A DNA stretch of 64,000 nt from Pseudomonas viridiflava (GTDB taxonomy: Bacteria; Pseudomonadota; Gammaproteobacteria; Pseudomonadales; Pseudomonadaceae), in assembly GCF_900582195.1 (NCBI RefSeq), contig NZ_UTHA01000311.1, forward strand, positions 103,402 to 167,401, given 5' to 3'. The position numbers were made by a program, and so were the translations under genes. Below the pieces are notes generated by a model. The model saw only the letters and a list, made by a program, of their open reading frames with translations. It was not told the DNA's origin and made no database searches. Shown one piece after another: positions 17,153 through 26,102 of this stretch; the first letter of the stretch is position 1, and each line of letters opens with the position of its first letter.

Positions 17153-17181
17153 AGCCAAACCCTCAGGTTCATGTAAAATGC

Positions 17182-17207
17182 CGCGCTTTCTCCCCATGGA
17201 AAGCGCG
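17182..17207. promoter_or_regulatory. Perfect 9-bp hairpin in the purT leader
   Basis: cgcgctttc and gaaagcgcg with an 8-base loop lie directly after a -10-like taaaat (17174-17179) and 46 bases before the purT start. It is not followed by a T run, so a regulatory or mRNA-5'-end role is more likely than termination. Confidence 0.45.
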
Positions 17208-17252
17208 TCTGGCGTTGCTTTCCTCGATGATCCGCTTCTTTGAGGACCTGAG

Positions 17253-18434
17253 ATGACCCGTATCGGAACTCCATTGTCGCCAACCGCGACCCGCGTATTG
17301 CTGTGTGGCTGTGGTGAGTTGGGCAAGGAAGTGGTAATCGAGCTGCAACGCTTGGGCGTTGAAGTGATCGCTGTCGACCGTTACGCCAACGCGCCGGCCA
17401 TGCAGGTTGCGCATCGCAGCCACGTGATCAACATGCTCGACGGGGCCGCTCTGCGCGCGGTGATCGAAGCCGAGAAGCCGCACTTTATCGTGCCGGAAAT
17501 CGAAGCCATCGCCACCGCCACTCTGGTCGAACTGGAAGCCGAAGGCTTCACCGTGATCCCGACCGCGCGCGCTGCGCAGCTGACCATGAACCGCGAAGGC
17601 ATCCGTCGTCTGGCTGCCGAAGAGCTGGACCTGCCGACCTCGCCGTACCACTTTGCCGACACCTTCGAGGACTACAGCAAAGCCGTTGAGGACCTGGGTT
17701 TCCCATGCGTCGTCAAGCCAGTGATGAGTTCGTCGGGCAAAGGCCAGAGCTTGCTGCGCAGCACTGATGATGTGCAGAAAGCCTGGGATTACGCGCAGGA
17801 GGGCGGTCGCGCCGGCAAAGGTCGGGTGATCATCGAAGGCTTTATCGATTTCGACTACGAAATCACCCTGCTGACTGTGCGCCACATCGGCGGCACCACG
17901 TTCTGCGCGCCGGTCGGTCACCGTCAGGAGAAGGGCGACTATCAGGAGTCGTGGCAGCCACAAGCCATGAGCCCGATTGCCCTGGCTGAATCCGAGCGCG
18001 TTGCCAAAGCGGTGACTGAAGCGTTGGGTGGCCGTGGTCTGTTTGGCGTTGAGTTGTTCATCAAAGGTGATCAGGTGTGGTTCAGCGAAGTCTCGCCGCG
18101 TCCGCATGACACCGGTCTGGTGACTTTGATTTCGCAGGACCTGTCGCAGTTCGCGCTGCACGCTCGGGCGATTCTGGGCTTGCCGGTGCCGCTGATCCGT
18201 CAGTTCGGGCCATCGGCTTCGGCGGTGATTCTGGTGGAAGGGCAGTCGACTCAGACTGCCTTCGCTAACCTCGGCGCGGCGTTGAGCGAGCCGGACACGG
18301 CGTTGCGTCTGTTTGGCAAGCCAGAAGTGAATGGTCAGCGTCGCATGGGTGTGGCGCTGGCGCGGGATGAGTCGATCGAGGCTGCTCGTGCCAAGGCGAC
18401 CCGCGCTGCTCAGGCTGTTGTCGTAGAACTCTAA
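17253..18434 (+). CDS. purT: Formate-dependent phosphoribosylglycinamide formyltransferase
   Basis: This 393-residue ATP-grasp enzyme makes formyl-GAR from GAR, formate and ATP in purine synthesis, an alternative to folate-dependent PurN. Seen are the N-terminal nucleotide-binding fold (VLLCGCGELGKEVVIELQRLG), the ATP-grasp core (FPCVVKPVMSSSGKGQSLL), EGFIDFDYEITLLTVRH and the metal-binding FSEVSPRPHDTGLVTL. Full family length. It starts at ATG 17253 and is probably monocistronic, followed by a REP pair. Confidence 0.97.
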   Translation: MTRIGTPLSPTATRVLLCGCGELGKEVVIELQRLGVEVIAVDRYANAPAMQVAHRSHVINMLDGAALRAVIEAEKPHFIVPEIEAIATATLVELEAEGFTVIPTARAAQLTMNREGIRRLAAEELDLPTSPYHFADTFEDYSKAVEDLGFPCVVKPVMSSSGKGQSLLRSTDDVQKAWDYAQEGGRAGKGRVIIEGFIDFDYEITLLTVRHIGGTTFCAPVGHRQEKGDYQESWQPQAMSPIALAESERVAKAVTEALGGRGLFGVELFIKGDQVWFSEVSPRPHDTGLVTLISQDLSQFALHARAILGLPVPLIRQFGPSASAVILVEGQSTQTAFANLGAALSEPDTALRLFGKPEVNGQRRMGVALARDESIEAARAKATRAAQAVVVEL

Positions 18435-18448
18435 ACCGAGTTGCGACA

Positions 18449-18539
18449 TTCGCGAGCAGGCTCGCTCCCACATGGGATTGGGTGAACACAGAATCTGTGA
18501 CCAACCCCAAAACCCTGTGGGAGCGAGCCTGCTCGCGAA
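18449..18539. repeat. REP inverted pair (cgcgagcaggctcg family), copy 1
   Basis: Two 24-base arms face each other: ttcgcgagcaggctcgctcc... and its reverse complement, separated by 43 bases. Each arm is itself nearly palindromic (gcgagc-ag-gctcgc). It lies between the convergent purT and MFS genes. Confidence 0.92.
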
Positions 18540-18554
18540 GCTTTTGATCTTCTG

Positions 18555-19871
18555 TCAGGCAACCTGATTCAGATCGTTATTCTTCGTTTCCTTCAGGCAC
18601 AGCACCGCAATCAAACTCAGCACCGCCGCCGCCGACACATACCCGCCGACATAACTCAAACCACCCATTGCCACCAGTTTCTGCGCAAAGAACGGCGCCG
18701 CCGAAGCTCCGACAATGCCGCCCAGGTTATACGCCGCCGAAGCGCCGGTATAACGCACATGGGTCGGAAACAGCTCAGGCAACAGTGCCCCCATTGGCGC
18801 AAACGTCACGCCCATCAAGAACAGCTCGATGCACAGAAACAGCGCCACGCCCCAGGTCGAACCTTGAGTCAGCAACGGCTCCATCAGAAAACCGGAAAGA
18901 ATCGCCAGTACGCCACCAATGATCAGTACCGGTTTGCGCCCGTAACGGTCGCTGGACCAGGCTGAAAGTGGCGTCGCAGCGGCCATGAACAACACGGCAA
19001 AGCACAGCAAGCCAAGGAAGGTTTCGCGGCTATAACCTAGGGTAGACACCCCGTAGCTCAGGGAAAACACTGTCGAGATATAGAACAGCGCATAACAGAC
19101 CACCATCGCCGCCGCGCCCAGCAGTGTCGGCGCCCAGTACTGGCTGAACAGCTCGACCAGCGGCACTTTCACCCGTTCCTGACGGGCGATGGCGTTGGCG
19201 AACACCGGTGTTTCGTGCAGTTTCAATCGCACATAAAGACCGACCATCACCAGCGCTGCGCTGAGCAGAAACGGAATCCGCCAGCCCCAGCTGCGGAACT
19301 GCTCGTCATCAAGGGTCATGGCCAGCGTCAGGAACAAACCGTTGGCCGCGAGAAAACCAATCGAAGGGCCGAGCTGCGGGAACATGCCGAACCAGGCGCG
19401 TTTGCCTTTCGGCGCGTTTTCCGTGGCGAGCAGGGCGGCACCGCCCCATTCACCACCCAATCCCAAGCCCTGACCGAAGCGCAGCACACATAACAGAATC
19501 GGCGCCCAGGCCCCGATGGTGGCGTAACCCGGCAGCACGCCGATCAGCGTCGTACACACGCCCATCAACAGCAGCGAGGCCACCAGCGTCGATTTGCGCC
19601 CGATACGGTCACCGAAGTGGCCGAACAACGCCGAGCCCAGTGGTCGCGCCAAAAATGCGATACCAAAGGTAAGAAACGCCGAAAGCATCTGCGCCGTGCC
19701 CGACGTTTGCGGAAAGAACACCGGCCCGATCACCAGCGCAGCGGCCGTGGCGTAAACATAGAAGTCGTAGAACTCGATCGCGGTGCCGATAAAACTCGCC
19801 GTCGCCACGCGGGTGGCGGAATTCGTCGGTTGGGCAGGCGCGGTGTCGCTATAAGCGGTACTGGTCGTCAT
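18555..19871 (-). CDS. MHS-type MFS metabolite:H+ symporter
   Basis: This 438-residue transporter has 12 predicted membrane segments. Hallmarks of the metabolite:H+ symporter subgroup are FIGTAIEFYDFYVYATAAAL near the N-terminus, ARPLGSALFGHFGDRIGRKSTLV, FGQGLGLGGEWGGAALLATENAPKGKR, and SDRYGRKPVLIIGG in the middle. Relatives carry shikimate, proline/betaine, ketoglutarate or benzoate-type acids; the substrate cannot be told here. I chose ATG 19871 because of AGGGA 7 bases upstream. The 230 bases upstream (19872-20101) show no gene. Confidence 0.9.
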   Translation of the reverse strand: MTTSTAYSDTAPAQPTNSATRVATASFIGTAIEFYDFYVYATAAALVIGPVFFPQTSGTAQMLSAFLTFGIAFLARPLGSALFGHFGDRIGRKSTLVASLLLMGVCTTLIGVLPGYATIGAWAPILLCVLRFGQGLGLGGEWGGAALLATENAPKGKRAWFGMFPQLGPSIGFLAANGLFLTLAMTLDDEQFRSWGWRIPFLLSAALVMVGLYVRLKLHETPVFANAIARQERVKVPLVELFSQYWAPTLLGAAAMVVCYALFYISTVFSLSYGVSTLGYSRETFLGLLCFAVLFMAAATPLSAWSSDRYGRKPVLIIGGVLAILSGFLMEPLLTQGSTWGVALFLCIELFLMGVTFAPMGALLPELFPTHVRYTGASAAYNLGGIVGASAAPFFAQKLVAMGGLSYVGGYVSAAAVLSLIAVLCLKETKNNDLNQVA

Positions 19872-20101
19872 GCGGTGATCCCTGACAGTCATGAGCTCCG
19901 TTGGAGCGAATTATTATGGTCGAACACCCAGGGATGTGGGATGAGGCGCGGTCGCTGTTTCAGGTAGGAACAGTCGCCGGTGTAATGCAGAAATGGCCGA
20001 AACGTGTCAGGTGCGGGGTAAGCACGCGGTTCGGCGGCGCTTGGGTAAGCGCCTCGATTATAGGAAGGGGGCTAACGATTGAACAAGCGCAAAAAAATCG
20101 T

Positions 20102-21343
20102 CTATCGGGCAGGCGTCAGTGCAGGTACGGGAGAGGTGTGCCAGATGAGCACTTTGCTGACCCGGTTATCTTCGTTTTCAAGAATCTCTAAACGATAACG
20201 CCCGATTTTCAGGCAAACCGCACTTTCCGGAATGGTTTCCAGCGCCTCGGTGACCAAACCATTGAGTGTCTTCGGGCCATCGCTCGGCAAATGCCAGCCC
20301 AGGCATTTGTTCAGTTCACGGATCGACGCGGCACCGTCAATGACCATGCGGCCATCGCCCTGCGGATGAATATGCGGATTATCCAGGCTGTGCTCGCTTT
20401 CAAACTCGCCGACGATCTCTTCGAGAATGTCTTCCAGGGTGACGATACCGAGCACTTCACCGTACTCGTCGACCACCATACCCAAGCGCCGTTGTTGCTT
20501 GTGGAAGTTCAGCAGTTGCAGTTGCAGCGGCGTGCTTTCCGGCACGAAGTACGGCTCGTAACTGGCGGCCAGCAAGGCTTCGAGCGTCAGGTCTCCGTTG
20601 CTCAGCAGATGGCGGATCTGCCGGGTGTTGAGCACCGCTTCAACCTGATTGATGTCGCTGTGAAATACCGGCAGGCGCGTACGTTTGTTGTGGCGCAGTT
20701 GCTCAATGATCTCTTCGAGAGAATCGTCGAGGTTGATACCGTCGACGTCACTGCGCGGCACCAGAATGTCGTTGACCGTGATGTTGTCCAGCGCATGAAT
20801 ACCTGAAACCGGGTGCGCCCGGACCGGGTGTTCTGGATCATCGTATCGATCGGCAGGCGAGTCATCCTCGCTTTGCTGCACGACTTGAACCTTGCGTACG
20901 AAAGGACTCATCAGCAAGCCACTGATACGACTGAACAGCCAGGCAAACGGATAAACAATCTTCAGCGGCACCGCCAGCAAGGTATTGCCGAACGCGAGCA
21001 CGGCATCGGGATAGCGCTGGGCGACGGTGCGCGGGAAGTAATCGGCAAACACCAGCAGAATTGCGCCGGCACCGAGGCATGCTGCCCATGGGCCATTTTC
21101 CTCGCAGAGGAAGATCGCCAGCAACGTCGCGATAACCACCGCGAGCGCCCGGCACAGGGTATTGCAGAGAATCAGGCTGTCGAGCGGGAAGCTCAGCTTC
21201 GCCAGCGGTTTATCGCTGGCGCGCGAGGCGGTGCGTTGCGCGAGCAGGTGCTGTTGCGCGATTTCGACGGCGGTAAACAGCCCTGACCATAAAATCAGCA
21301 GGACAAATACCGCGAGCATCGGCCCTAAGGGCAAACCGTCCAT
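20102..21343 (-). CDS. CorC/HlyC-family CBS-domain membrane protein (YfjD-like)
   Basis: This 413-residue protein has an N-terminal DUF21/CNNM membrane domain (about four segments within residues 1-150), a CBS pair (DILVPRSDVDGINLDDSLEEII ... LGMVVDEYGEVLGIVTLEDILEEIVGE) and a C-terminal CorC_HlyC domain (IDGAASIRELNKCLGWHLP). Members are linked to Mg2+/Co2+ efflux or resistance. It lies 12 bases after the ypjD-like gene on the same strand and beside ffh, the same neighbourhood as E. coli yfjD-ypjD-ffh. Confidence 0.9.
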   Translation of the reverse strand: MDGLPLGPMLAVFVLLILWSGLFTAVEIAQQHLLAQRTASRASDKPLAKLSFPLDSLILCNTLCRALAVVIATLLAIFLCEENGPWAACLGAGAILLVFADYFPRTVAQRYPDAVLAFGNTLLAVPLKIVYPFAWLFSRISGLLMSPFVRKVQVVQQSEDDSPADRYDDPEHPVRAHPVSGIHALDNITVNDILVPRSDVDGINLDDSLEEIIEQLRHNKRTRLPVFHSDINQVEAVLNTRQIRHLLSNGDLTLEALLAASYEPYFVPESTPLQLQLLNFHKQQRRLGMVVDEYGEVLGIVTLEDILEEIVGEFESEHSLDNPHIHPQGDGRMVIDGAASIRELNKCLGWHLPSDGPKTLNGLVTEALETIPESAVCLKIGRYRLEILENEDNRVSKVLIWHTSPVPALTPAR

Positions 21344-21355
21344 TTATGCCGCCCG

Positions 21356-22168
21356 TCAGATGTGCAGGATGTATTCGCGAACCAGTTTGCTGCCGAAATA
21401 CGCCAACATCAGCAGGCAGAAACCGGCGAGGGTCCAGCGAATCGCCTTGTGACCGCGCCAGCCGAGACGGTTGCGGCCCCAGAGCAGCACGCTGAACACG
21501 ATCCAGGCCAGGCATGCCAGCAGGGTCTTGTGCACCAGATGCTGGGCGAACAGGTTTTCGACGAACAGCCAGCCAGAGATCAGCGACAGCGACAGCAACG
21601 TCCAGCCGGCCCAGAGGAAGCCGAACAACAGGCTTTCCATGGTTTGCAGCGGCGGAAAGTTCTTGATCAGCCCGGACGGGTGCTTGTGTTTGAGCTGGTG
21701 GTCTTGCACCAGCAGCAACAAGGCCTGGAACACCGCGATGGTGAACATGCCGTAGGCGAGGATCGACAATAGAATGTGCGCGAGGATGCCCGGCTCTTCA
21801 TCGATGATCTGCACCGTACCGGTCGGCGCGAATTGCGCCAGCAGCACCGTGATCGCTCCGAGCGGGAACAGCAGTACCAGCAGGTTTTCCACCGGGATTC
21901 GCGAGCAGGCGATCAGTGTCAGGGCGATCACCGCTGCGGCGATCAGGCTGGACGCGCTGAAAAAGTCCAGGCCCAGACCGATTGGCGTCAGCAAATGCGT
22001 GAGCAGGCTGGCGGCATGGGCCACCACGGCGAAGGCGCCGAGGCTGACCAGCAGGCGCTTGTTCACCTTGGCACCAGTGGCCAGGCGGGTGCTCTGATAA
22101 AGGGTCGCAGCGGCATATAGAAGGGCGGCGGCGAGGGTGGTCAATAAGCTGGGTGACAAGGGGAGCAT
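21356..22168 (-). CDS. ypjD: YpjD-like inner-membrane protein (CcsA/HemX-type cytochrome c assembly domain)
   Basis: This 270-residue protein has about eight membrane segments. The ILAHILLSILAYGMFTIAVFQALLLLVQDHQLK region and the later HLVHKTLLACLAWIVFSVLLWGRNRLGWRGHKAIRWTLAGF region fit the cytochrome-c-assembly/CcsA-like family with conserved His residues. I chose ATG 22168 because AGGA lies just upstream; the longer frame to 22342 would overlap the ffh promoter region. It probably forms an operon with the CorC-like gene, divergent from ffh. Confidence 0.88.
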   Translation of the reverse strand: MLPLSPSLLTTLAAALLYAAATLYQSTRLATGAKVNKRLLVSLGAFAVVAHAASLLTHLLTPIGLGLDFFSASSLIAAAVIALTLIACSRIPVENLLVLLFPLGAITVLLAQFAPTGTVQIIDEEPGILAHILLSILAYGMFTIAVFQALLLLVQDHQLKHKHPSGLIKNFPPLQTMESLLFGFLWAGWTLLSLSLISGWLFVENLFAQHLVHKTLLACLAWIVFSVLLWGRNRLGWRGHKAIRWTLAGFCLLMLAYFGSKLVREYILHI

Positions 22169-22378
22169 AAATCCTGTTAGGCGAGCCCGAAAGGGGCTGA
22201 GTTTGGCATAGAACCGCCATGGCACGAAAGACTCAGGAAGCTGACAGCGAGGTGTCCGCCAGCCGCAGTCTTCGCTATAATCCGCGACCTGCCCACGCCG
22301 CAGGCTCGCCGAGCACATGTTGATTCCGGTCTGGGCCGCCATTATCCCGGTCTACACAGGGCCTGAAAGGATCGCGCA

Positions 22379-23755
22379 ATGTTTGAAAACTTAACCGACC
22401 GTCTCTCGCAGACGCTGCGCCATGTCACCGGCAAAGCGAAGCTGACCGAGGACAACATCAAAGACACCCTGCGTGAAGTGCGCATGGCGTTGCTCGAAGC
22501 CGACGTCGCCCTGCCGGTGGTCAAGGACTTCGTCAATTCGGTCAAGGAGCGCGCTGTCGGCACCGAGGTGTCGCGCAGCCTGACGCCGGGCCAGGCGTTC
22601 GTGAAGATCGTCCAGGCCGAACTCGAAAGCCTGATGGGCGCGGCCAACGAAGATTTGAACCTGAGCGCTGTGCCGCCCGCCGTGATTCTGATGGCCGGTC
22701 TGCAGGGCGCCGGTAAAACCACCACCGCTGGCAAACTCGCGCGCTTCCTTAAAGAGCGCAAGAAGAAGTCGGTCATGGTCGTGTCGGCGGACGTTTACCG
22801 CCCGGCCGCTATTAAACAGCTGGAAACCCTGGCCAACGACATCGGCGTGACGTTCTTTCCGTCCGATCTGAGCCAGAAACCGGTGGACATCGCCACCGCA
22901 GCCATTAAAGAAGCCAAACTGAAATTCATCGACGTGGTCATCGTCGACACCGCCGGTCGTCTGCACATCGACGAAGAGATGATGGGCGAGATCAAGGCGC
23001 TGCACGCCGCGATCAACCCGGTCGAAACCCTGTTCGTGGTCGACGCCATGACCGGTCAGGACGCGGCCAACACGGCCAAGGCCTTCGGTGATGCACTGCC
23101 GCTGACCGGTGTGATCCTGACCAAGGTCGACGGCGACGCCCGTGGCGGTGCCGCCCTGTCGGTACGCGCCATCACCGGCAAGCCGATCAAGTTCATCGGT
23201 ATGGGCGAGAAGAGCGAAGCGCTCGATCCGTTCCACCCTGAGCGTATCGCCTCGCGCATTCTCGGCATGGGCGACGTGCTCAGCCTGATTGAACAGGCTG
23301 AAGCGACCCTCGATAAAGACAAGGCCGACAAACTGGCCAAGAAGCTGAAAAAGGGTAAAGGCTTCGACCTCGAAGACTTCCGCGATCAGCTGCAACAAAT
23401 GAAGAGCATGGGCGGCCTCGGCGGGCTCATGGACAAACTGCCGAGCATCGGCGGCGTCAACCTGTCGCAAATGGGCAATGCCCAGAACGCCGCAGAGAAA
23501 CAATTCAAGCAGATGGAAGCCATCATCAACTCCATGACCCCGGCCGAGCGCCGTGACCCTGAGCTGATCAGCGGTTCGCGCAAGCGCCGGATCGCCATGG
23601 GTTCCGGCACTCAGGTGCAGGACATCGGTCGCTTGATCAAGCAGCACAAGCAGATGCAGAAGATGATGAAGAAATTCTCCGCCAAGGGCGGTATGGCGAA
23701 AATGATGCGCGGCATGGGCGGTATGTTGCCCGGCGGCGGTATGCCGAAGATGTGA
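22379..23755 (+). CDS. ffh: Signal recognition particle protein Ffh (SRP54)
   Basis: This 458-residue GTPase binds 4.5S RNA and signal sequences of nascent membrane proteins. Domains: an N-terminal helical bundle (1-90); a G domain with GLQGAGKTTTAGKLARFL, VVSADVYRPAAIKQL, DVVIVDTAGRL and TKVDGDARGGAALS; and a Met-rich M domain from ~325 to the end (SMGGLGGLMDKLP, KMMRGMGGMLPGGGMPKM) with the RNA-binding RKRRIAMGSG. Start ATG 22379 has aaagga upstream. It is followed by 311 non-coding bases with hairpins and the rpsP promoter. Confidence 0.98.
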   Translation: MFENLTDRLSQTLRHVTGKAKLTEDNIKDTLREVRMALLEADVALPVVKDFVNSVKERAVGTEVSRSLTPGQAFVKIVQAELESLMGAANEDLNLSAVPPAVILMAGLQGAGKTTTAGKLARFLKERKKKSVMVVSADVYRPAAIKQLETLANDIGVTFFPSDLSQKPVDIATAAIKEAKLKFIDVVIVDTAGRLHIDEEMMGEIKALHAAINPVETLFVVDAMTGQDAANTAKAFGDALPLTGVILTKVDGDARGGAALSVRAITGKPIKFIGMGEKSEALDPFHPERIASRILGMGDVLSLIEQAEATLDKDKADKLAKKLKKGKGFDLEDFRDQLQQMKSMGGLGGLMDKLPSIGGVNLSQMGNAQNAAEKQFKQMEAIINSMTPAERRDPELISGSRKRRIAMGSGTQVQDIGRLIKQHKQMQKMMKKFSAKGGMAKMMRGMGGMLPGGGMPKM

Positions 23756-23823
23756 GGTGTCCCGGCTCTTCCATTCTGCATGCCAAAAGTGAGCGAAATG
23801 GATGAGGCCGGACACTAAGACTT

Positions 23824-23891
23824 CGCCGGTCGTCGCACCGGCGCAGACCCTGCAAGGACGCAGGATCAACAGCAAACCCGCACTCGGCGGG
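23824..23891. other. Three consecutive short hairpins in the ffh-rpsP intergenic region
   Basis: The 311-base gap 23756-24066 holds no open gene. Within it are hairpins cgccggt/accggcg (23824-23843), cctgc/gcagg (23849-23864) and cccgc/gcggg (23877-23891), none followed by a long T run. This could be the 3' end of the ffh transcript, a small RNA, or leader structure for the ribosomal operon. Confidence 0.5.
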
Positions 23892-23966
23892 AGCTGACTG
23901 GCCGTTTTCATCGACGGCTCTATATGCAAATCTGCACGGCATGCCATAGGCGCCGGAAAAAGTCAT

Positions 23967-23994
23967 TTGCAAAAGTCCGGATATTCCTTAGAAT
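23967..23994 (+). promoter_or_regulatory. Sigma70-type promoter of the rpsP operon
   Basis: -35 ttgcaa (23967-23972), 16-base spacer, -10 tagaat (23989-23994). The predicted start site is about 65 bases before the rpsP ATG, and no other gene intervenes. Confidence 0.7.
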
Positions 23995-24066
23995 ATGCGG
24001 CCTTTCGGGCACCCATGCCCGCTGTGCATTTAGATTTGCAGCACCGACTACAGGAACGATGTTCAC

Positions 24067-24318
24067 ATGCTAACAATCCGTCTTGCCCTTGGCGGCTCCA
24101 AAAAGCGCCCGTTTTACCACCTGACCGTAACCGACTCGCGTAACCCGCGTGACGGCTCCCACAAAGAACAGGTTGGTTTCTTCAACCCTGTTGCCCGTGG
24201 TCAGGAAATCCGTCTGTCCGTGAACCAAGAGCGCGTAGCCTACTGGCTGAGCGTTGGTGCACAACCTTCTGAGCGCGTTGCTCAGTTGTTGAAGGAATCT
24301 GCCAAGGCTGCGGCCTGA
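24067..24318 (+). CDS. rpsP: 30S ribosomal protein S16
   Basis: This 83-residue S16 protein has the family N-terminus MLTIRLALGGSKKRPFYHLTVTDSR and the NPVARGQEIRLSV and RVAYWLSVGAQPSERVAQLL segments. It stabilises the 16S rRNA 5' domain. It is the first gene of the rpsP-rimM-trmD-rplS operon, with rimM starting 5 bases after its stop. Confidence 0.98.
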   Translation: MLTIRLALGGSKKRPFYHLTVTDSRNPRDGSHKEQVGFFNPVARGQEIRLSVNQERVAYWLSVGAQPSERVAQLLKESAKAAA

Positions 24319-24323
24319 GCAAT

Positions 24324-24860
24324 ATGAACGCGACGCCTGCTGTTGCCGATGATTTGATCGTTATTGGCAAAATTTATTCTGTTCATGGCGTTCGCGGCGA
24401 AGTGAAGGTTTATTCCTTTACTGATCCGACTGAAAACCTGTTGCAGTACAAAACCTGGACGCTCAAGCGCGAAGGCAATGTGAAACAGGTCGAGCTGGTC
24501 AGTGGACGCGGGAGCGACAAGTTCCTGGTCGCAAAGCTCAAGGGTCTTGATGATCGTGAAGAAGCTCGTCTTCTGGCCGGTTACGAGATCTGCGTGCCGC
24601 GCAATCTGTTCGCTGAATTGACCGAAGGCGAGTACTACTGGTACCAGCTGGAAGGTCTGAAGGTCATCGACACCCTTGGGCAATTGCTCGGGAAAATCGA
24701 TCATCTTCTGGAAACCGGCGCCAATGATGTAATGGTCGTCAAGCCTTGCGCGGGCAGCCTGGATGATCGCGAACGCCTGTTGCCCTATACGGAGCAATGC
24801 GTGTTGGCCGTCGACCTGGCCGCGGGCGAGATGAAGGTGGATTGGGATGCGGACTTCTAA
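24324..24860 (+). CDS. rimM: 16S rRNA processing/ribosome maturation factor
   Basis: This 178-residue protein has an N-terminal RimM beta-barrel (IVIGKIYSVHGVRGEVKVYSFTDP) and a C-terminal PRC-like barrel (GEYYWYQLEGLKVI, LGKIDHLLETGANDVMVV, LLPYTEQCVLAVDL). It helps assemble the 30S head and binds S19. The start ATG 24324 lies 5 bases after rpsP; trmD begins 2 bases after its stop. Confidence 0.98.
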   Translation: MNATPAVADDLIVIGKIYSVHGVRGEVKVYSFTDPTENLLQYKTWTLKREGNVKQVELVSGRGSDKFLVAKLKGLDDREEARLLAGYEICVPRNLFAELTEGEYYWYQLEGLKVIDTLGQLLGKIDHLLETGANDVMVVKPCAGSLDDRERLLPYTEQCVLAVDLAAGEMKVDWDADF

Positions 24861-24862
24861 AC

Positions 24863-25615
24863 GTGGCTAATTTGCGCGTAGAAGTGATCAGTTTGTTTCC
24901 CGAAATGTTTTCCGCCATCGGCGACTACGGCATCACCAGTCGTGCGGTCAAACAGGGGCTCTTGCAGCTGACCTGTTGGAATCCGCGAGATTACACGACG
25001 GATCGGCATCACACTGTGGACGATCGCCCGTTTGGCGGTGGTCCGGGCATGGTGATGAAGATCAAGCCCCTGGAAGATGCTCTGGTTCAGGCCAAAGCAG
25101 CAGCCGGGGAGGCGGCGAAGGTGATTTACCTGTCCCCCCAAGGCCGTCAACTGACTCAGTCGGCGGTACGCGAGCTGGCACAATCGGATGCATTGATCCT
25201 GATTGCCGGCCGCTATGAAGGCATTGACGAGCGCTTTATTGAGGCTCATGTCGATGAAGAGTGGTCGATTGGCGACTATGTACTGTCTGGCGGCGAGCTG
25301 CCGGCCATGGTCCTGATCGATGCGGTTACACGACTGCTGCCTGGAGCTTTAGGGCATGCGGATTCCGCTGAGGAAGATTCCTTTACGGATGGTCTGCTGG
25401 ATTGCCCGCACTACACCCGACCTGAGGTGTATGCGGATCAGCGTGTTCCCGACGTGTTGCTGAGTGGCAATCACGCGCATATCCGGCGTTGGCGTTTACA
25501 GCAGTCCCTTGGTAGGACCTTTGAACGACGCGCCGATCTTCTGGAAAGCCGCTCGCTTTCTGGAGAAGAGAAGAAGCTGCTCGAGGAATACATCCGCGAG
25601 CGGGACGATAGTTAA
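24863..25615 (+). CDS. trmD: tRNA (guanine-N1)-methyltransferase
   Basis: This 250-residue SPOUT methyltransferase makes m1G37 in tRNAs. Motifs: VEVISLFPEMFSAIGDYGITSRAV, RPFGGGPGMVMKIKPLE, the trefoil-knot cofactor site LIAGRYEGIDERF and SIGDYVLSGGELPAMVLIDA, and HYTRPEVYADQRVPDVLLSGNH. The start is GTG 24863 (VANLRVEV), two bases after the rimM stop; a longer frame inside rimM from 24797 is an artefact. Translation is probably coupled to rimM. Confidence 0.98.
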   Translation: MANLRVEVISLFPEMFSAIGDYGITSRAVKQGLLQLTCWNPRDYTTDRHHTVDDRPFGGGPGMVMKIKPLEDALVQAKAAAGEAAKVIYLSPQGRQLTQSAVRELAQSDALILIAGRYEGIDERFIEAHVDEEWSIGDYVLSGGELPAMVLIDAVTRLLPGALGHADSAEEDSFTDGLLDCPHYTRPEVYADQRVPDVLLSGNHAHIRRWRLQQSLGRTFERRADLLESRSLSGEEKKLLEEYIRERDDS

Positions 25616-25660
25616 CAACGTATCGATGGTAGATCGAACGATTTACCTTAGGAGCACAGC

Positions 25661-26011
25661 ATGACCAACAAAATCATCCTTGCACTCGAAGCAGAGCAGA
25701 TGACCAAAGAAATCCCTACCTTCGCCCCAGGCGACACTATTGTCGTTCAGGTGAAAGTGAAGGAAGGCGATCGTTCCCGTCTGCAAGCGTTCGAAGGCGT
25801 TGTAATCGCCAAGCGTAACCGCGGCGTGAACAGTGCGTTCACCGTTCGTAAAATCTCCAACGGTGTTGGCGTAGAACGTACTTTCCAGACCTACTCCCCG
25901 CAGATCGACAGCATGGCTGTTAAACGTCGCGGTGACGTACGTAAAGCCAAGCTGTACTACCTGCGCGATCTGTCGGGTAAAGCAGCTCGCATCAAGGAAA
26001 AACTGGCTTAA
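25661..26011 (+). CDS. rplS: 50S ribosomal protein L19
   Basis: This 116-residue L19 protein of the 30S-50S interface has [57 protein letters not shown] and [20 protein letters not shown]. The start ATG 25661 has a strong AGGAG upstream. Last gene of the operon, ending at the terminator 20 bases on. Confidence 0.98.
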
Positions 26012-26030
26012 GTCCAGCTTCCGATGCAGA

Positions 26031-26057
26031 AAAAAGCAGCCTACGGGCTGCTTTTTT
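26031..26057 (+). terminator. Terminator of the rpsP-rplS operon
   Basis: A GC stem (gcagcc/ggctgc), extended by an A-T stretch, with loop tacg is followed by a T run. It lies 20 bases after the rplS stop. Confidence 0.92.
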
Positions 26058-26102
26058 GTTGCCCGAAATTTATCCACAGCATTTTTGTTTCAGGCCAGAA
26101 CC

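Noticed and set aside
22391..23947. 518-codon minus-strand frame opposite ffh
   Set aside because: Antisense shadow of a conserved gene; no ribosome site and no recognisable domain.
24797..24862. Extended N-terminus of TrmD from 24797
   Set aside because: It overlaps rimM in another frame and gives a residue run unlike any TrmD; GTG 24863 matches the family start.
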